From assembly GCA_030340625.1 (NCBI GenBank), contig JAOPHQ010002558.1:46001-110000 (forward strand): a stretch of DNA of 64,000 nt, written 5' to 3'. Position numbers and translations under genes: made by a program. The stretch's first letter is position 1, and each line of letters begins with the position of its first letter. This DNA comes from Merluccius polli. Taxonomy: Eukaryota > Chordata > Actinopteri > Gadiformes > Merlucciidae. The notes below the pieces were generated by a model. That model was given only the letters and a program-made list of their open reading frames with translations. It made no database searches and was not told the DNA's origin. This document shows, one piece after another, positions 56,401 to 64,000 of this stretch.

Positions 56401-59400
56401 CACAGGAGCATGTCCGCTCCTAGCAGGCCTAGGGGCCCGTGGCTACTCCCCAGCGGCGCGCCCAGCCTAACTACCCTGGTGGCCTACGTAGGTCTCAGAG
56501 GCCGGTCCAACAGCCTGCGGAGGGGTTTCGGGCCCCCGAGCGCCCACCCCCTTGGCAGCCACGTGCCGCACGGCCTAACCAACGCCCCCCCAGAGCCTCA
56601 AGAGGCCGGGGGGGCGGGCGCTAGGCCCACAGGGCCGGTCGTCGGCTGTTTTTCCCAGCAGCAGCTCAGTTACTGGGCTGCCTGTACTTCAGACCCTTGG
56701 GTAGTGTCCACCTTAACCCAAGGGTACGAATTGCAGTTCCGACGCCGGCCCCTAGCCTGCAGCCGGGTCAAAATGACTATCGTCAGCGACCCGGCGAAGG
56801 CCTTAGCTCTGAGCCAGGAGTTGTCCGCCCTCCTGGCCAAGGGAGCCATCGAGCCAGTGGATCCTCTGCTCCACCCCAGAGGTTTCTACTCGAGGACTCA
56901 ACAAGTTCCTGAAGGTACTACCGTTCCACATGCTCACCGCATCAGACACACTGCGGGTGGTGGCCAGGGGCGAATGGTTCACCACCGTAGACCTGAAGGA
57001 CGCATACTTCCACGTCCCGATTGCATCCCACCATCAGCGCTTCCTGAGGTTTGCCTTTCGCGGCCGGCACTTCCAGTTCAGGGTACTTCCCTTCGGCCTC
57101 TCCCTCTCTCCGAGGGTATTCACCAGGGTTGTTGCGGCAGCTCTCGCACCCCTGCAGAGGCAGGGCATGAAGGTCCTGCCATATCTGGACGACTGGCTGG
57201 TCTGCGCACCGTCCCAGTCTCAGGTGGCTCGGGATACGGCTCGGCTGCTTCAGCACACGGCCCGGCTGGGCCTGACAGTGAATTTGCTGAAGAGCCACCT
57301 GGACCCATCTCAGCAGGTCACATACCTGGGGATGGTGCTCGACTCAGACGCCATGAGGGCCTCTCTGTCACCATGGCGGGTGGACGACATCCTCCTCCGC
57401 CTCCCCCTCTTCGAGAGTGGCAGGGTGGTGCCGTTCATTCTCGTCCTCCAGCTCCTGGGCAAACTTACAGCTGCCTCAGCTGTGGTGCCTCTCGGCTTGC
57501 TGTCCCTGCGGCCACTGCAGATGTGGCTGAACAGTCTCATCTGGACCCCAAGTGGCACAGGCACCGGAAGGTCAGGGTGTCGCAGCGATGCCTCCTCTCT
57601 CTATCCCCATGGAGAAGGAGGCCATATCTGTCGGCCGGCGTACCCATGGGTGCCATCCCGTCCCGTCGGGAGTTGGTCACCACAGACGCTTGCCTCTCGG
57701 GATGGGGAGCGGTGTGGCAGGGCAGGACTGCCCAGGGGCTGTGGCCGGCCCAGGGCAACGCACATATCAATGTGCTAGAGCTCCGTGCGGTGCAACTGGC
57801 ACTGAACCACTTTCTGCCTCAGCTAGAAGGCAAACACGCGCTGGTCCGATCGGACAACAAGTCCACCGTTGCCCAGATCAACCACCAAGGGGGCACTCGG
57901 TCTGCACGGCTACTCCAGGTATCTCGGAGCCTGCTGACCTGGGCGTATCCCCGCCTGGCCAGCGTGCGGGCGGTCTTCATCCCAGGCGACCGGAACCAGG
58001 TCGCGGACTTCCTGTCGCGACAGAAGCCCCCACCGGGGGAGTGGCGGCTTCACCCGGAGGTGGTGGAGAGGATATGGGGTCTCTTTGGCAGGGCGGAAGT
58101 GGACCTCTTTGCCTCAGAGGAATCCGCTCACTGCCCCCTCTGGTTCTCCTGGACGGAGGTGACCAGTCCCCTCGGGCAGGACGCCTTGGCTCACGACTGG
58201 CCAATGAGTCCTCTGTACGCCTTCCCACCACTGCCACTGATTCTTCCCACTCTTCAGAGGGTGCTCCTGCGGGGTCACAGGCTACTTCTGGTGGCCCCCT
58301 GTTGGCCAGGGAGACTCTGGTTTCCACTGCTGCGCAGGCTCTGCTGCAGCTCTCCATGGCGCCTCCCCGACAGGAAGGACCTCCTGTCACAACTGGGGGG
58401 TCGAATTTGGCACCCAGACCCCCGCCGCCTCCAGCTCTGGGTGTGGCCACTGCAGGGCCCGACCCACTGCTGAGCTTTTGTACGGCGTCTGTCAGGAACA
58501 CTATCCTGAACGCCAGGGCACCATCCACTAGGGCACAGTATGAGAACAGATGGAAGCTGTTCTCCGACTGGTGTAACGGGAAGGCAGCGGACCCAGTACG
58601 CTGCCCCGTGGCCATCGTGCTGGAGTTCCTGCAGTCCCTCCTCGATAGTGGGCGCTCCCACTCCACCCTGAGGGTCTATGTGGCTGCTATTTCTTCCCGG
58701 CATGAAGGGGTCGACGGAGCCACGGTGGGGTGCCACAGGCTGGTGTCCCTCTTCCTTAGAGGGGCTCTGCGGCTGCGTCCCCCTAGGACCCTGAGAGCCC
58801 CAGCATGGGACCTGCCGCTGGTGTTGGAGGCCATGTCGCTACCACCGTTTGAGCCCTTGACCCAGGTAGGGTTAAAGTGGCTGTCCATGAAGGTGGCTTT
58901 CCTGCTTGCCATTACATCCGCAAAGCGGGTCGGGGAGTTGCAGGCGCTGTCTGTGGCAGAGACGTACCTGCGGTGGAACCCTGATGGCTCAGGGGTAGTC
59001 CTATGGCCAAATGTGGCTTTTCTACCAAAGGTGCTTTCACGCACCCATCTCAACCAGCCTATCCGGCTTGCTCGCTTCGACTCCCCATCGGAGGAGGGTA
59101 GATCTGAGCTGCTCTGCCCAGTACGGGCCCTTAGGGCCTACATTGCTGCTACTGCCGGCATCAGACAGTCAGAGCAATTGTTTGTGTGTCACGGCGGCCC
59201 TAACAGGGGTTGTGCTCTGTCGAAACAGCGACTGTCCCATTGGGTCGTCGACGCCATCACGCACGCCTATGGGGCCAGTGGCCGCCCCCCACCATCTGGG
59301 GTGAGGTGCCACTCCACCAGAAGCGTTGCAACCTCATGGGCTGCACTAAGAGGGGTGCCCCTGGAGGCTATCTGTGCTGCAGCATCATGGGCAACGCCTG

Positions 59401-62400
59401 GCACTTTCACACGGTTTTATCGTGTCAACGTCGCCGACCACTGTCCAATGGCGGCGGTCCTACGGCCAAGCTCGGCTGACTCCAAGGAGTGAGGTGGGTT
59501 TTGGCTTCTTTGTGACATTGTTGGTATGGTCATCCAGTGCTTTCAGCACCGCCTCTGGCGGTCAGTAAGGATGAAATAGAACGAGAGTTACAGATGTAAC
59601 TACGGTTCTATGAATCCTGGATGACCGTCTAGTCACTCAGAATCCTTGTGTTTTCGCGAGAAGATTCTGGGAACAGATCCCCTAACGACACCGGAAGTTA
59701 TAGCCTTCCCGGTGTCACGTGGGGGTCACAGGTGACTATGTTGGTATTAGGTACTCGAAATGCGCATGCGCGAGGTGGATATATCCAGTGCTTTCAGCAC
59801 CGCCTCTGGCGGTCATCCAGGATTCATAGAACCGTAGTTACATCCGTAACTCTCGTTGTTGTTGGTAATATTGTTGTTGATGGTAATATTGTTGTTGTTG
59901 ATGGTAATATTGATGTTGTTGATGGTAATATTGGTGTTGTTGATGGTAATATTGATGTTGTTGATGGTAATATTGATGTTGTTGTTGATGGTAATATTGT
60001 GGTTGTTGATGGTAATATTGATGTTGTTGATGGTAATATTGTTGTTGATGGTAATATTGTTGTTGTTGATGGTAATATTGATGTTGTTGATGGTAATATT
60101 GGTGTTGTTGATGGTAATATTGATGTTGTTGATGGTAATATTGGTGTTGTTGATGGTAATATTGGTGTTGTTGATGGTAATATTGATGTTGTTGATGGTA
60201 ATATTGATGTTGTTGTTGATGGTAATATTGTGGTTGTTGATGGTAATATTGATGTTGTTGATGGTAATATTGTTGTTGTTGATGGTAATATTGATGTTGT
60301 TGTTGATGAATGAAAACTCGATGAATGAATCAAAACTCTTTCCTTTTCAAGATATAGTTGACATTATTCTGCGATATCTTGGGAAACATTTTGTTTGAAA
60401 ACAACAAAATGTTAGATGTATAACCATCCACATCTCTCTCTTTGGGAGATGATGAAGTGTTACCTTGTAACTTAGCAACAGCCCCTGGACTCTCTCCGGT
60501 GCAGTCCAGCTCACTCTCACCGTGCTGTTCATGATGAGCACGTTCACGTCGCCTGGGGCCTCCTGGGGTACTGGTAGACACAGGCATAGGCTGTTACATA
60601 CCTGTGTTAGTTGAACTGTGTACACTTCACAAAATGAATGCTCTATTTTCAGGTTTTTTTTATGAGTAAACCTTAAGAGCTGGAGTTGTTATTTGCATTC
60701 ATATTGCACCATATTTATTTGGATGACTGCAACATTCTAACTGTGATAGTTTTATATTTTGTATATAGATTCATATAGTGTTTGCATATTGCATTAATGT
60801 GTTTGTACACATGGCAAACACAGTGTTACTAGAACACTGAACAAATTGAATCTACAGTTTAACTGCTCGGGGGGAAGCTAGCTTACCGTCCTCCCCAGAG
60901 TGTCCTGTCTTGGGGATGGGCAGGGGGCCATCCCCCAGGGAGTTGACCGCCTGGACCTTGATCTCGAAGGGCGTGTAGGCTCCTGTCTCGTTGACCACGA
61001 AGGGCGGGCCATCGGCATAGCCATGGCTCCAGTGCCCCGTCTTCCCCTCCCTCCAAAACACCTTGTACTTGAAGCCCTGGCCATTGTGCAGCTTCTTGTC
61101 CATCTCCTGCACACACACACACACACACACACAGGAGAGAAAACAAACCACCGACCACCTGGGGTGAATACAGTGAATATCCTCACACACACCCACTCCC
61201 ACGTGCACACTGGAGAGTTCACACAGTTGTAGAGTGTTAAGTGTTGAGTGAAATACTCACAACCCATGTGATGACCAGGGTGTCGGGATCTATGGACTGA
61301 CTGCGCACACCACTGGGGTTAGAGTCAGGAGCTAGACAGGGAGACAGGAAGAGGGATGAATAGATGTTACTAGATGACGTAAATAAACCTGGTGGAAGTT
61401 CCAGGTATACAGAGTAAAAGTTCTCCCCCGTGTCTCAAGTGAACCATCTGGATGTTTTCACTTATCAACAAAGGTAGTCCTATGTATGTCAAATCTGAAA
61501 ATAAAAACTACGAATATATATATTTTACATATATATAAAATATCAATGAAGCTAGAGGTACAACTAATTAGGAAGATCATCTCGCTGTGCAGAGACGGAA
61601 CAAAAACAAGACAGGACTTTTAATAATGATGAGTCAGGATAACGCTGGGCGTGCAGAGGGTAGGAGAAATGTTTGAGGCTTTAGTTGTAGTTTCAGCCAA
61701 ACAGAGTAGACATGGTGATGAGGTTAAAAGTGCCAAATCATAACTGGCTGGTCCTTTGCTGTTGCTGCTTCCGTCCTCACCTGCAGGAGGCGTGCTGTGT
61801 GCGGCGGTGGGGTGGCTGGGTTGGCTGCGGCCGATCGCGTTGACTGCCAGCACCCGGAAGCGGTAGATGGAGTACGGCTGGAGCATGAGCTCCAAATGAT
61901 TGACGTCCCCTGTGATCCGCCACCTCTCCTCCCATTTCCACTTCCCCTCCTCTGCGTGCTGCTCCTCTCTGGCCTCCACGATGAACTCTGAGACACACAC
62001 ATCGGCATCCATTAAGCTAAAAAAAGACCACCCTTTTCACATGAAACTGTTGAAAAGAAGTTGACGGCTATTACTTTCTTTAGTGTGATTTTTTTTGTGC
62101 ATATTATTGTGCATGTAATGGTGCATGTGCTTTTTTAGTACCAGTTATTGGACTGTTGTGGGAGTGTCCAGGAATCCAGCTCAGTGTCAGACTGCGCTCT
62201 TCAACCTCAGAGAGAGACAGAGCTTTGGGCTGGTCAGGGGCAGCTAGAAGAATGCAAAAATGCAGAACAATTTCAGCCAGAATCACAGATACTGTCTTAT
62301 GTCTCTCCGCTGTGTGAGCACCCCCCCCCCCCCCACACACACACACAGTCAAGCACGCACCTACTACAGTGATGGAACCAGTGGCCTCCACATGGTCCAG

Positions 62401-63523
62401 TTTGGTGATGACCTCACAGGAATACTCGCCGCTGTCGTCTGATTGAACGTTGGCCACTTTCAGGGTTTGGTTCAAAAAGACTGTATACCTAGGCACAGCA
62501 AACAAACACATCCAGTGGTATTTAACAGATCTGGACCAAGGTAGCCACATCTACAGTGTAATGTTAAGATGTATCCATCACTTCACGCCACTCAACTTAT
62601 GTGATCACATGCTGGCTATCCTCCATTTCTAAAACACAGGAAGAAAGTCGATACATCAGCACTATACAGAATTACATTGTTCTTCAAACATCCCAAGCCT
62701 TTTTGCCTAGACTAATTTGAAATTGATACTGGCCAAGCTTTATGCCTTCATCAGTGCTGGGGTAACAATGAAGAGTTGTAGTATGCTGTTATTTTCTGAG
62801 TGAAGAACCAAAATGTCATCCCAAGTGGTCACTGGAAACACCTTTTTAAGTGTTATTAATCTAAGCTAGGAGAATATGTGTTTACTTGTTTGGGGACTCT
62901 TGGAATTTGTAGCCATTCTTCTTCCAGACAACCTGGGGGCTCGACAGCTGCGTGTCTATCTGGAAGATGCAGTCGAACAGAGCATCTGTCCCTCGGACAG
63001 GACGTAGGTGCTGAGGGCCAGTCAGTATTACTGTACGGTCTGGACAAAGAGAGACATGGAGGGAGATGCTAGGTCAAAATAGAGAATACTCCAAAATGTA
63101 TTTTTGGACTTTAAATTCCACTAATGGACTATTTATTAGGATTTTTCTGTGTTTGCATGTCTGCTTTGCATTATTGTTATGTATTAGCGAAAAATGTTAC
63201 TTAAGGCAAAGAAAGAGCTCTGCTATTCATGAGCCTGCTACTGGATGTTTATGTAGCATTGTATTTGTACACTGGAATGTACAATTACAAGAACATGTAC
63301 AAGTCCCCGGGTGCACAGCCATGTCTACTCATGTTCTGAATCCTCCGTTTGTTTCCACTCACTGAGTACCACCAGATGAGCGTCGATTGAGATGTTGGTG
63401 TGTTTGATGGTGCAGGTGTACGTCCCGCTGTCCTCCTCATTGACGCTGGACATCATCAGTGTCCCATTAGTCAACAGGGAGACACGTGTGTCAGTCAGAA
63501 AAGACATGGCCCCGTCCCGCTCC
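38594..63523 (-). CDS. l1cam: L1-family neural cell adhesion molecule, 3' two-thirds (partial)
   Basis: Spliced gene; exons in gene order: 63363-63523, 62886-63039, 62361-62488, 62142-62243, 61781-61987, 61261-61331, 60887-61106, 60464-60570, 42579-42798, 42281-42403, 42002-42172, 41651-41764, 41121-41270, 39809-39940, 39456-39528, optional 39077-39088, 38594-38852. All phases agree. Order: end of Ig5, Ig6, five fibronectin type III domains, one membrane helix, cytoplasmic tail. The receptor makes homophilic and integrin contacts in axon growth. The tail reads [20 protein letters not shown] and FGEY, then [20 protein letters not shown] and SFIGQY, the ankyrin-binding motif. The [11 protein letters not shown] stretch favours L1CAM over NrCAM, neurofascin or CHL1. 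Earlier Ig exons lie beyond the right edge. Each domain is coded by two exons, as in the family. Confidence 0.92.
38985..39052. repeat. (GT)n microsatellite beside the RSLE micro-exon
   Basis: Long GT run about 25 bp from the micro-exon, with a shorter one at about 38930-38958. Confidence 0.95.
39077..39088 (-). CDS. l1cam: 12-nt alternative micro-exon encoding RSLE
   Basis: On the minus strand cttgcctgcag/ATCACTTGAGAG/gtgagtgc: a 12-nt segment with good acceptor and donor sites. With the flanking exon ends it turns GEY-S into GEY-RSLE-S without changing frame. In mammalian L1, RSLE is the neuron-specific exon that creates the YRSL AP-2 endocytosis signal. Confidence 0.88.
39588..39634. repeat. 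(GT)n microsatellite in l1cam intron
   Basis: Pure GT run between tail exon and membrane exon; another lies at 39779-39804. Confidence 0.95.
40019..40989. mobile_element. Element B copy 1 (Harbinger-like, non-autonomous), 971 bp
   Basis: Ends GGGGGTATTGCACAAAACTA and TAGTTTTGTGCAATACCCCC are inverted repeats. The 3-bp flank CTG is present on both sides (40016-40018, 40990-40992). Subterminal inverted tracts include ccaggataattgag and ttatcctggc-like phrases. It lies in the intron before the membrane exon. The uninterrupted copy serves as reference for the interrupted copy at 47764. CWG duplications are known for Harbinger elements of fish. Confidence 0.85.
41121..42798 (-). CDS. l1cam: l1cam exons for second half of FN3, FN4 and FN5
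   Basis: FN3 second half 42579-42798 ([17 protein letters not shown], then FSTPEG). FN4 42281-42403 and 42002-42172 ([39 protein letters not shown]). FN5 41651-41764 and 41121-41270 ([35 protein letters not shown]). The furin-type dibasic stretch known in FN3 of mammalian L1 is not seen in the FN3 second-half exon. Confidence 0.9.
43560..43850. repeat. GC-rich tandem repeat inside the hAT element
   Basis: Repeats of cggacctatgaccggcgggcg or cggacctacggccgacgggg. The adjoining 43900-43975 has three copies of taaaaccggacagtccggcc. Confidence 0.85.
44123..44505 (+). mobile_element. Solo-LTR-like repeat, copy 2
   Basis: Closely matches 15809-16189 (tatgtatcaacagactgtaa at the start; gcgatcctgtgtcgg near the end). 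Same TATA-like and AATAAAG-like signals. It lies within the hAT element at 42834-44717. Confidence 0.6.
44881..45360. other. Intronic DNA within the minisatellite region
   Basis: Unique-looking sequence of l1cam intron with no gene recognised. Confidence 0.4.
45441..45690. repeat. Common fish hAT-like repeat fragment
   Basis: Starts cagtggtggaagaagtactc and contains ttttacttgtaaaagt and ttacaagtaaaagt, characteristic of a widespread fish repeat. The right end is not defined. Confidence 0.5.
45950..45984 (-). pseudogene. Duplicated edge of an l1cam FN3 exon
   Basis: Copies the first 34 nt of exon 42579-42798 (gggcacctgctg, then ggatgtagat) with two substitutions. The flanking intron sequence (gtaatca ... 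gagttgggaaataatattga) resumes at 46967. Element C lies exactly at the duplicated splice acceptor. Confidence 0.8.
45985..46966. mobile_element. Element C: TIR element at the duplicated splice acceptor
   Basis: Ends AGGGCCCAGTTTCCCGA and TCGGGAAACTGGGCCCT. Rich in cgttagc, cgatcgt and related short inverted phrases. It contains a foldback element (46232-46780). No coding sequence and no clear target duplication. Confidence 0.7.
46232..46780. repeat. Foldback element nested in element C
   Basis: Inverted halves begin taccatggtctgggtgaata and end tattcacccagaccacggta. Inner phrases such as gccacgttgcttggcaacgc and the reverse recur. The same family end occurs near 32965. Confidence 0.75.
48386..48664 (-). 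pseudogene. Myb/SANT-like protein remnant of element A (inner copy)
   Basis: Contains [20 protein letters not shown] followed by [18 protein letters not shown]. It resembles the Myb/SANT-like DNA-binding accessory protein of Harbinger transposons. The counterpart in the outer copy (plus strand, from 53703) starts [20 protein letters not shown] and hits a stop after KVCLG. No DDE transposase is present in either copy. Confidence 0.55.
48736..48887. mobile_element. 152-bp hAT MITE inside element A
   Basis: Ends CAGGGGTGCAA and TTGCGCCACTG. It is flanked by ACCCTCTC on both sides (48728-48735, 48888-48895). The outer A copy lacks it (reads ctaccctctccttctccg on the complement), confirming the insertion. 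Confidence 0.9.
49898..52670 (-). mobile_element. P-element-like (THAP9-related) transposon remnant, 2.77 kb
   Basis: Ends cagagctatagagaaaacag, agttgcgacac and the exact complement, 31 bp, as inverted repeats. Subterminal repeats ccaatagttccaaacaa (49986-50002) and ttgtttggaactattg (about 52578) are also inverted. It encodes the C-terminal part of a P-type transposase on the minus strand. An 8-bp duplication could not be identified. Confidence 0.8.
50555..51723 (-). pseudogene. P-element/THAP9-like transposase, C-terminal half
   Basis: The first frame (51723 to about 51340) has [20 protein letters not shown], then [19 protein letters not shown]. This is the RFxQDxxENxFGxxR signature near the end of P-element and THAP9 transposases. 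A shift near 51340 moves to the second frame: [31 protein letters not shown] and C-x-x-C near [20 protein letters not shown], down to 50555. The N-terminal THAP domain and the main catalytic core are absent from 51724-52670. The element is therefore internally deleted and inactive. Confidence 0.8.
52738..53197. mobile_element. 460-bp insert with telomere-like CCCTAA repeats
   Basis: The B element is interrupted here with CCGCTTATC on both sides (52729-52737, 53198-53206). Inside, about 52881-52980 is a mixture of CCCTAA and CCATAA repeats, the vertebrate telomere unit and a variant. The outer parts contain gtgttctatggcgagaacacg and accgtgttctcggtatc, faintly inverted. Confidence 0.8.
55105..56900 (+). 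pseudogene. DIRS gag-like protein and start of pol
   Basis: Opens [20 protein letters not shown] with several C-x-x-C pairs ([18 protein letters not shown]) as in fish DIRS gag proteins. A helical central region follows, and then [20 protein letters not shown] leading to the polymerase. After RGFYS a short deletion fuses to [15 protein letters not shown] in another frame, so the RT is not in frame with it. The frame remains formally open to 58473, but the middle of that ORF is not authentic coding. Confidence 0.75.
56897..58473 (+). pseudogene. DIRS reverse transcriptase and RNase H, frameshifted
   Basis: RT in the frame containing 56930-57540: [36 protein letters not shown] and PYLDDWLV (57176-57199, the DD active site). 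After about 57540 the frame changes back to the gag frame and RNase H follows: [43 protein letters not shown] and [15 protein letters not shown], with acidic residues D, E, D in place. It needs two frame changes, so this copy cannot make the complete polymerase. Confidence 0.8.
58380..59492 (+). CDS. DIRS tyrosine recombinase (YR) ORF
   Basis: Open through its catalytic domain and ending in TGA-type stop at 59490-59492. Core-binding region: [20 protein letters not shown] and [13 protein letters not shown]. Catalytic residues: Arg in [13 protein letters not shown] (about 58917), His-x-x-Arg in [11 protein letters not shown] (about 59308), and Tyr in [10 protein letters not shown] (about 59410). 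In DIRS elements this recombinase joins the circular DNA copy to the target. It is the best-preserved gene of the element. The true start is uncertain because the upstream portion of the frame overlaps pol. Confidence 0.85.
   Translation, partial: PPVTTGGSNLAPRPPPPPALGVATAGPDPLLSFCTASVRNTILNARAPSTRAQYENRWKLFSDWCNGKAADPVRCPVAIVLEFLQSLLDSGRSHSTLRVYVAAISSRHEGVDGATVGCHRLVSLFLRGALRLRPPRTLRAPAWDLPLVLEAMSLPPFEPLTQVGLKWLSMKVAFLLAITSAKRVGELQALSVAETYLRWNPDGSGVVLWPNVAFLPKVLSRTHLNQPIRLARFDSPSEEGRSELLCPVRALRAYIAATAGIRQSEQLFVCHGGPNRGCALSKQRLSHWVVDAITHAYGASGRPPPSGVRCHSTRSVATSWAALRGVPLEAICAAASWATPGTFTRFYRVNVADHCPMAAVLRPSSADSKE
59858..60310. repeat. Distal part of the 21-bp minisatellite
   Basis: About 21 units of gttgttgatggtaatatt-type, continuing the array interrupted by element A and DIRS. 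Open frames through it are artefacts. Confidence 0.92.
60464..62243 (-). CDS. l1cam: l1cam exons for FN1, FN2 and first half of FN3
   Basis: FN1: 62142-62243 and 61781-61987 ([26 protein letters not shown]). FN2: 61261-61331 and 60887-61106 ([28 protein letters not shown]). FN3 first half: 60464-60570 ([20 protein letters not shown]), followed by the 17.7-kb intron. Conserved Trp and the Y-x-F/Y-x-V patterns mark each domain. Confidence 0.9.
62361..63523 (-). CDS. l1cam: l1cam exons for the end of Ig5 and all of Ig6
   Basis: Exon 63363-63523 ends an Ig domain ([20 protein letters not shown], the D-x-G-x-Y-x-C pattern). Exons 62886-63039 and 62361-62488 form the next: [18 protein letters not shown] (Cys and Trp of the Ig core) and [20 protein letters not shown]. 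Ig6 is followed directly by the first fibronectin domain, [20 protein letters not shown], then [13 protein letters not shown]. Confidence 0.9.
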
Positions 63524-63536
63524 CTGTCGAGGTCAA

Positions 63537-63614
<78 letters not shown>

Positions 63615-64000
63615 GCAATTACCATTACTGTATTGATTGGACAGCTACATTAATACCATGTACCGAGGCACTAACAGTAAGTCCAGTTTCCCTGGTCAAT
63701 AGTTTTTCTTTTGCTCATAAGTGAATAGAGGGTAGATAGGTAACAGATAAATAAATGAACAGAAGCAAATGGGAGAGGAAAGCAATATACTTATTTACAC
63801 CTTAGATCAACCTGGTAATATAATCGATACCCTGAGAAAAATACAGTTTAAATGTTCTATTATTTAGAGTAAATAAATGATAAGAAATTATTTTGGTGGG
63901 TCAGTGGAGATGTTTTGTCTTGGCCATTAACATTTTACCATAACCTTGAAAGGATGTTGGCATAGTGCCGGAGCATTTCTGTTTTAGTATGAATTATTAA
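63524..64000. other. l1cam intron with (CA)n tract
   Basis: Upstream intron in gene direction. A CA run at 63541-63608 begins only about 17 bp from the splice acceptor of exon 63363-63523, replacing most of the expected polypyrimidine tract with gtgtgtgtatg text. No further exon is seen to the window edge. Confidence 0.7.

Larger units (their letters stand above)
54435..59857 (+). mobile_element. DIRS-type tyrosine-recombinase retrotransposon, structurally complete
   Basis: Inverted terminal repeats: left about 54435-54600 (gttctatttcatccttactg ... ggggatctgttcc) and right about 59670-59857. An internal complementary region (59532-59627) joins the outer tips of both ends (aaggatgaaatagaac / gagagttac). 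The shared trinucleotide is AAC/GTT. Each boundary is GTT and no target duplication is made, as expected for DIRS. It encodes gag-like, RT-RNase H and tyrosine recombinase proteins. Confidence 0.92.

Noticed and set aside
57552..58380. First part of the long 646-aa frame as part of the recombinase
   Set aside because: It overlaps authentic RNase H in another frame and has no recombinase features before about 58400.
57977..58736. Minus-strand frames across the DIRS pol region
   Set aside because: GC-rich antisense shadows of the RNase H and recombinase genes.
59824..60398. Similar open frames at the distal minisatellite
   Set aside because: Same repeat artefact; it also lies inside an l1cam intron.

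Overview
The window is a piece of a ray-finned (teleost) fish chromosome. It carries vertebrate multi-exon genes with GT-AG introns and fish-type transposons (Tc1, hAT, Harbinger-like, P-element-like, DIRS, an endonuclease-type non-LTR element), together with long CA/GT and CT microsatellites. Four host genes can be read: the 5' end of slc25a20 (minus, 575-3202), a complete nsmce3 (plus, 17718-23684), a complete pfkfb1 (minus, 25160-31810), and the 3' two-thirds of an L1-family cell adhesion gene, l1cam (minus, 38594-63523, running off the right edge). For nsmce3, pfkfb1 and l1cam every exon was joined by codon phase. The nsmce3 joins give 260 aa and the pfkfb1 joins give 470 aa, close to the family lengths.

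Layout. 1-3.2 kb is slc25a20. 3.2-17.7 kb is almost all mobile DNA: a small hAT element, a foldback element, an odd array of ACTAGT/GATATC palindromes, and a broken non-LTR retrotransposon. That retrotransposon is itself split by a 2.5-kb long-TIR transposon encoding a FEN1-like nuclease with a CXC zinc module. An interspersed TIR element with an LTR-like insert follows. 17.7-31.8 kb holds nsmce3 and pfkfb1 tail to tail. Tc1, hAT-like and TTAA-type elements lie in their introns. 31.8-38.6 kb has no recognised coding sequence and probably includes the l1cam 3' UTR. 38.6-64 kb is l1cam.

A single l1cam intron, inside the third fibronectin domain (42799-60463), is 17.7 kb long and is a stack of nested insertions in a minisatellite. 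Target-site duplications let the order be read: a Harbinger-like element A (TSD ATT) was hit by element B (TSD CAG). B was hit by another A copy (TSD AAT), which was hit by a 152-bp hAT MITE (TSD ACCCTCTC). B also took a P-element-like transposon remnant and an insert with telomere-type repeats (9-bp duplication). A structurally complete DIRS element with its internal complementary region sits in the adjoining GTT-rich repeat.

The genes do not form an operon or a pathway. Nsmce3 works in the SMC5/6 DNA-repair complex, Pfkfb1 sets fructose-2,6-bisphosphate levels, Slc25a20 carries acylcarnitines into mitochondria, and L1cam is a neuronal adhesion receptor. The least explained items are the FEN1-like/CXC transposon, the ACTAGT/GATATC array that surrounds the retrotransposon, and the exon-edge duplication in l1cam.
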